Made by a program: the position numbers and the translations under genes. DNA of 34,686 nt from Candidatus Flexifilum affinis (GTDB lineage: Bacteria > Chloroflexota > Anaerolineae > Aggregatilineales > Phototrophicaceae): contig JADJPJ010000058.1 of assembly GCA_016713325.1 (NCBI GenBank), positions 1 through 34,686 on the forward strand, in the 5' to 3' direction. Shown here in pieces: positions 31,665-34,686 of this stretch. Below the pieces are notes generated by a model. That model had not been told where the DNA came from. It made no database searches and worked only from the letters and a program-made list of their open reading frames with translations. Within the stretch, counting starts at the first letter, position 1; every line of letters starts with the position of its first letter.

Positions 31665-33670
31665 CGGTGCTGCCCTCCGGAATGTTCAGCGGCACATGGC
31701 TGTTCTCCGAACCACCAGACCGGATAGGACGCCTGAGGACGTTGAAGTAAGCGTCCCTAGCACCCGCCGCTCGATCGGCGCGGCCGTCTCCGATCCTTCG
31801 CGTCCGTGTTCGATCATCGCCACCACGGCGATCTCGGATCCCGCGCGGGGCATAGGCGACAAACCAGCCGTTCGGCTCAACGCGCGGCCGGTTTGCGCCG
31901 TGCCGGTCTTGCCGCAGACGGTGTACGGCGCGATGCCGGTACCAACCGGCGCCGCCTCGTCAAAAACGAACCAGGCCGTGCCCAACTGCTTTGCCGGTCA
32001 AGCGGCCGGTGGCATCCTGTGTCGTGACCATGCACATGCCCTCGCGGACGCGTGTCCAGCGGGCTGGCCTCACGCCGATGCTGCCAACCAGGTCCGGCGA
32101 CGCCTCGAACAACGGCTCGCCCATCGTCGCCGCCAATGCGCTGGACGACATACGGGCGCAGCAGTTCGCCGCCGTTACGCCGCCACGCATCTGCGCGCCA
32201 TCTGGACCATCGTCACCTGAATGTCGTACTGGCCGACGGCCGCCGAGATCGCCGCGTCCGCCGTCCGCAGCACGGGAAGCTGGCCCGCCGCTTCCGCACA
32301 ATTGGAGCCAGTCCGGTGGCACGGCCCAAAGCCCATCCGCCGCGCGTACTCGGTCAGCGTGTTTGGACACCCACCCGAACAGTCGCGCGCCCATCGGTAG
32401 AAGAAGGGGTTGCACGACGCGGCCAGCGCCTCACTCATCGTCACTTGTCCGGTGGCGAAGCGTGCCTCTTCCAGCACCTCGGTGGCGCGCGCCAGTCCAA
32501 CCGGCGTTCAGGAACGTGTCGCCGAATTCCTGTCCACGCCATTCCATGCCGCAGTCGAACAGATCGCCGGGCGACATCAGCCGCTCGGAGGCGGCCGCCA
32601 TCAGAGTGACAATCTTGAACGTCGAGCCGGGCGAATACTGCTCCTGTGCCGGGCGGGCAGCGAACACATTGCGCGCATCGTTGCGCAGTTCGACGATGTA
32701 GTCGCTGACGAAGAAAATCACGTGTCGGGGTTGAAAATACCCGGATCGAACGAGGGATAGCTGGCGAAGGCCAGGGATCGCCCCGGTGTTCGTGATCGCC
32801 ACCAGCCCGCCGCCGGGCGAGGCCTCGCGCCGCCCAGTTGCCGCCGGCATAGTTGTAAGCGTCGCTCAGCGCCTGAGCCGCCGTCCACTGCAAATTGAGG
32901 TCCAGCGTCAGGGCGACCGACCGCGACGCCCCACCGGGAGTTTCGGACAGTTCGCGGACGATCAGGTCGCCCGGTTCCAGAATGCGCACCACTCGCTCCG
33001 GCTTACCAACAGTTCGCCTTCGTAGGCCGCTTCGACGCCTAGCAACCCGACCATATCGTCGGAGGTATGGCCTGCGCCTGGCAAGCTTTCCAGTTCCTCG
33101 GCAGGGATGTTGCCGACGTAGCCGACCAGATGCGTGGCGATACCATGCCCCGACATAGCGGCGTCCCCGCGCGTCAGGTCTGGACATTGCACTAGTGCCG
33201 CCAGATCGTTTTGCCACGCGGCATAGATATCCGGGTCCATGTCGCCGATGGGGAACACGGTCTCCGGGTTGGTAGCCATGATCTGCGCGATCAGATCGGG
33301 TGCGGTTCAGGCGCAGCAGAGTCGCCCAGCAGATTGACGCAGCCATCAAAGTTGCCCGTGTTCTGCGCGGCGATTGGATCTCCGCTCACCTCGCCGTTCT
33401 GGTCGACCCGCGACCTGCCCGCGCCGATCGTAGATGTTGCCGCGGCGCGGCGAAGGTGATCATGCCCCGGCTGGTGCCGCTGAGCAGATCGTACATGCCC
33501 TGGCGGTTCTTGCCGTTCCAGTTGTCCAGAAAGGCGCGGACCACGTCGGCGGGCGATTGGGCAATCTGAAGGATGGGGGCGGCCCCGCCGGTGGTCGAAC
33601 TGCCCGTTGGGTTCAGCATGCCACAGGCGGCCAGGGTGAAAAGGGTGAGGATCAGCAGAATCCGCTGCAT
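31657..33670 (-). pseudogene. Penicillin-binding protein transpeptidase with NTF2-like domain, many frameshifts
   Basis: About 670 residues when read across frames. From ATG 33670 a lipoprotein signal (MQRILLILTLFTLAAC, Cys 16) is followed by an NTF2-like MecA-N-type domain (SPADVVRAFLDNWNGKNRQG, MYDLLSGTSRG) and a dimerisation region (HLVGYVGNIPAEELESLPGA). The transpeptidase has all three motifs: SxxK in YSPGSTFKIVTLMAAA, SxN in ALAASCNPFFYRWA, and KTG in YTVCGKTGTAQTG. The C-terminus is VPLNIPEGSTGG then TGA at 31657. Shifts are visible near 33430, 33300, 33010, 32825, 32770, 32730, 32500, 32200, 31990, 31850 and 31730. It cross-links peptidoglycan outside the membrane. The lipid anchor in place of the usual N-terminal TM helix is unusual for a class B PBP. 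Confidence 0.72.
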
Positions 33671-33691
33671 GTACCGGTGAATACTCCGACC

Positions 33692-33720
33692 TTGCACTTG
33701 AGCAGACGGACAACTATAGT
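33692..33720 (+). promoter_or_regulatory. Promoter of fabI
   Basis: TTGCAC (33692-33697), a 17-base spacer and TATAGT (33715-33720), in the 120-base divergent region between the PBP gene and fabI. The start point would be near 33727. Confidence 0.65.
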
Positions 33721-33790
33721 CCGCGCGTCTGTGTTAGAGTCAACGGACAACGCTTTTTTGCGCACCAAGGAGTATCTCTTATCGGGGTTG

Positions 33791-34583
33791 ATGGATGGCA
33801 AGATCGTCCTGATTTTCGGGCTCGCCAATAAAAACTCGATTGCCTGGGGCGTGCAAGAAAAACCAGGAGCAGGGGGCGACGATCCCACTGAGTTACGCCG
33901 GCGGGGGATGCCCCCTGGCAAGCGCGTGCTGCCCTGGCCGGGGGGGATCGGCTGCGACTTCGTCGAAGAAGACCGACGTCCAGAGCGATGAGGCCCTGGA
34001 TGGCGTCTTCGCCAGGTCGCCGAACGCTATGGCCGCCTCGACATGCTGATCCATTCGGTGGCGTTCGCCAACCGCGAACCTGGGCGGCCGCTTGGTCGAC
34101 ATTTTTTGACGGCTTCAGATGGCGCTCGACGTCAGCGCCTACAGCCTGATCGCCATGTCCAAACGCGCCGCCCCGCTCATGACCGAAGGGGCAGCATCAT
34201 GTGCATGACCTACTACGCCTCCGAGAAGGTGATGCCCAGGTATCACGTCACGGCCATCGCCAAGGCCGCGCTGGAACATCACCAGGTATCTGGCCAACGA
34301 TCTCGGCCCGCAGGGTATCCGCGTCAACGCCATCAGCGCCGGCCCCATCAAGACGCTGGCCGCGGCGGGCGTGCCCGGCATCCGCATGATGCTCAAGTAC
34401 TCGGAGCGCAATTCGCCGCTCCGCGCCTCTGTCCATCAGGACGACGTCGGCGATCTGGCCCGTCCTCCTGGGCTCCGACATGAGCCGCATGATCACCGGC
34501 GAAGTCATCTACGTCGACGCGGGCTATACATCATCGGCCTGACCTCACGAAGACGAGATGGCCGAGCTGAACAGGTCGAGTGA
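33791..34583 (+). pseudogene. fabI: Enoyl-[acyl-carrier-protein] reductase, several frameshifts
   Basis: NADH-dependent reductase of the last step of fatty-acid elongation, SDR fold. From ATG 33791 (MDGKIVLIFGLANKNSIAWG) comes the FabI-type nucleotide motif GLANKNSIAWG. Across frames follow ETDVQSDEALDGVFA, YGRLDMLIHSVAFANRE, ALDVSAYSLIAMSKRAAPLM and [20 protein letters not shown]. The catalytic Tyr-x6-Lys is in [33 protein letters not shown] and [18 protein letters not shown] come after. Frame changes occur near 33860, 33930, 34005, 34080, 34110, 34190, 34275, 34460 and 34530. The end is uncertain: homologues stop soon after the GYHI-like motif, whereas here the restored frame runs to TGA 34583. 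The gene is almost certainly functional in the organism, because single-copy fabI is normally essential. Confidence 0.75.
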
Positions 34584-34666
34584 GGAGACAAGGAATGAGG
34601 GATGAGAAACGAGAAATGAGGAAAACGGGGATTAGGCGCTTTGGGGTCGCCGACAGGTGATTGGCG

Positions 34667-34686
34667 GGCGCACACCCAGGTGCGCC
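34667..34686. repeat. Hairpin repeat at the right edge
   Basis: GGCGCAC-ACCCAG-GTGCGCC, 7-bp stem, running to the last base. It is a different sequence family from the GTAGGGACGC hairpins, preceded by an AATGAGGGATGAGAAACGAG run like that near 1857. Confidence 0.55.

Noticed and set aside
29253..34583. Three consecutive true pseudogenes
   Set aside because: All segments remain conserved in one frame each, all active-site motifs survive, and fabI loss would be lethal in most hosts; consensus errors are simpler.

Overview
The window is GC-rich, gene-dense bacterial chromosome. Eukaryote-like Ser/Thr kinase signalling, MsmX-dependent-type sugar importers without their own ATPase, Sec and lipoprotein signals and many short GC-rich hairpin repeats of the type (C)GTAGGGACGC-loop-GCGTCC together suggest a Chloroflexota (Anaerolineae-like) bacterium. 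This is an inference from gene content; no rRNA is present to confirm it.

Layout. 1-310: the N-terminus of a SMI1/KNR4 (SUKH) protein runs off the left edge, next to tRNA-Glu(UUC) and its terminator. 378-1689: a lipoprotein with one frameshift, followed by a 42-base G tract inside a hairpin repeat. 1.9-6 kb: dihydrolipoamide dehydrogenase; an NAD(P)-binding epimerase-like protein and a TetR regulator that share a matching palindromic operator; and a Uma2-type nuclease. 6-9.7 kb: a LysR regulator divergent from a sulfane-sulfur operon (rhodanese, TauE/SafE exporter, and a CstB-like persulfide dioxygenase with two rhodanese domains). 10.1-11.2 kb: a frameshifted membrane protein.

11.7-17.7 kb: the clearest system, a complete frl-type operon for Amadori products such as fructoselysine. 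It encodes a GntR/HutC regulator (FrlR), a deglycase (FrlB), a kinase (FrlD), a solute-binding protein (FrlO) and two permeases (FrlN, FrlM). Operator-like TTGGTATA palindromes lie upstream of both frlR and frlB. Copies of one hairpin repeat flank the block in direct orientation. 18-22.4 kb, minus strand: a second sugar importer (binding protein and two permeases) behind a mannonate-dehydratase-like gene, probably for uronate-type sugars. Neither importer has an ATPase gene here.

22.5-23 kb: a tandem array of about 122-126 bp units, each with two hairpins. 23-26.2 kb: accessory genes (a degenerate SUMF1/FGE-fold protein, two unknowns and a HEAT-repeat protein) that resemble an orphan immunity cluster. 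26.5-28.8 kb: two secreted proteins, a HExxH zincin and a frameshifted C39-like cysteine peptidase with TPRs. 29.2-34.6 kb: a Ser/Thr kinase-TM-periplasmic binding protein sensor, a lipoprotein-type transpeptidase PBP with a small CxxC protein behind it, and FabI. All three large genes here are recognisable end to end but broken by many 1-base shifts.

Indel density rises sharply to the right (four shifts before 28 kb in two-thirds of the window, roughly twenty after it). The last 6 kb is therefore more likely low-quality consensus than a run of real pseudogenes, and protein fragments there should be read as pieces of intact genes.
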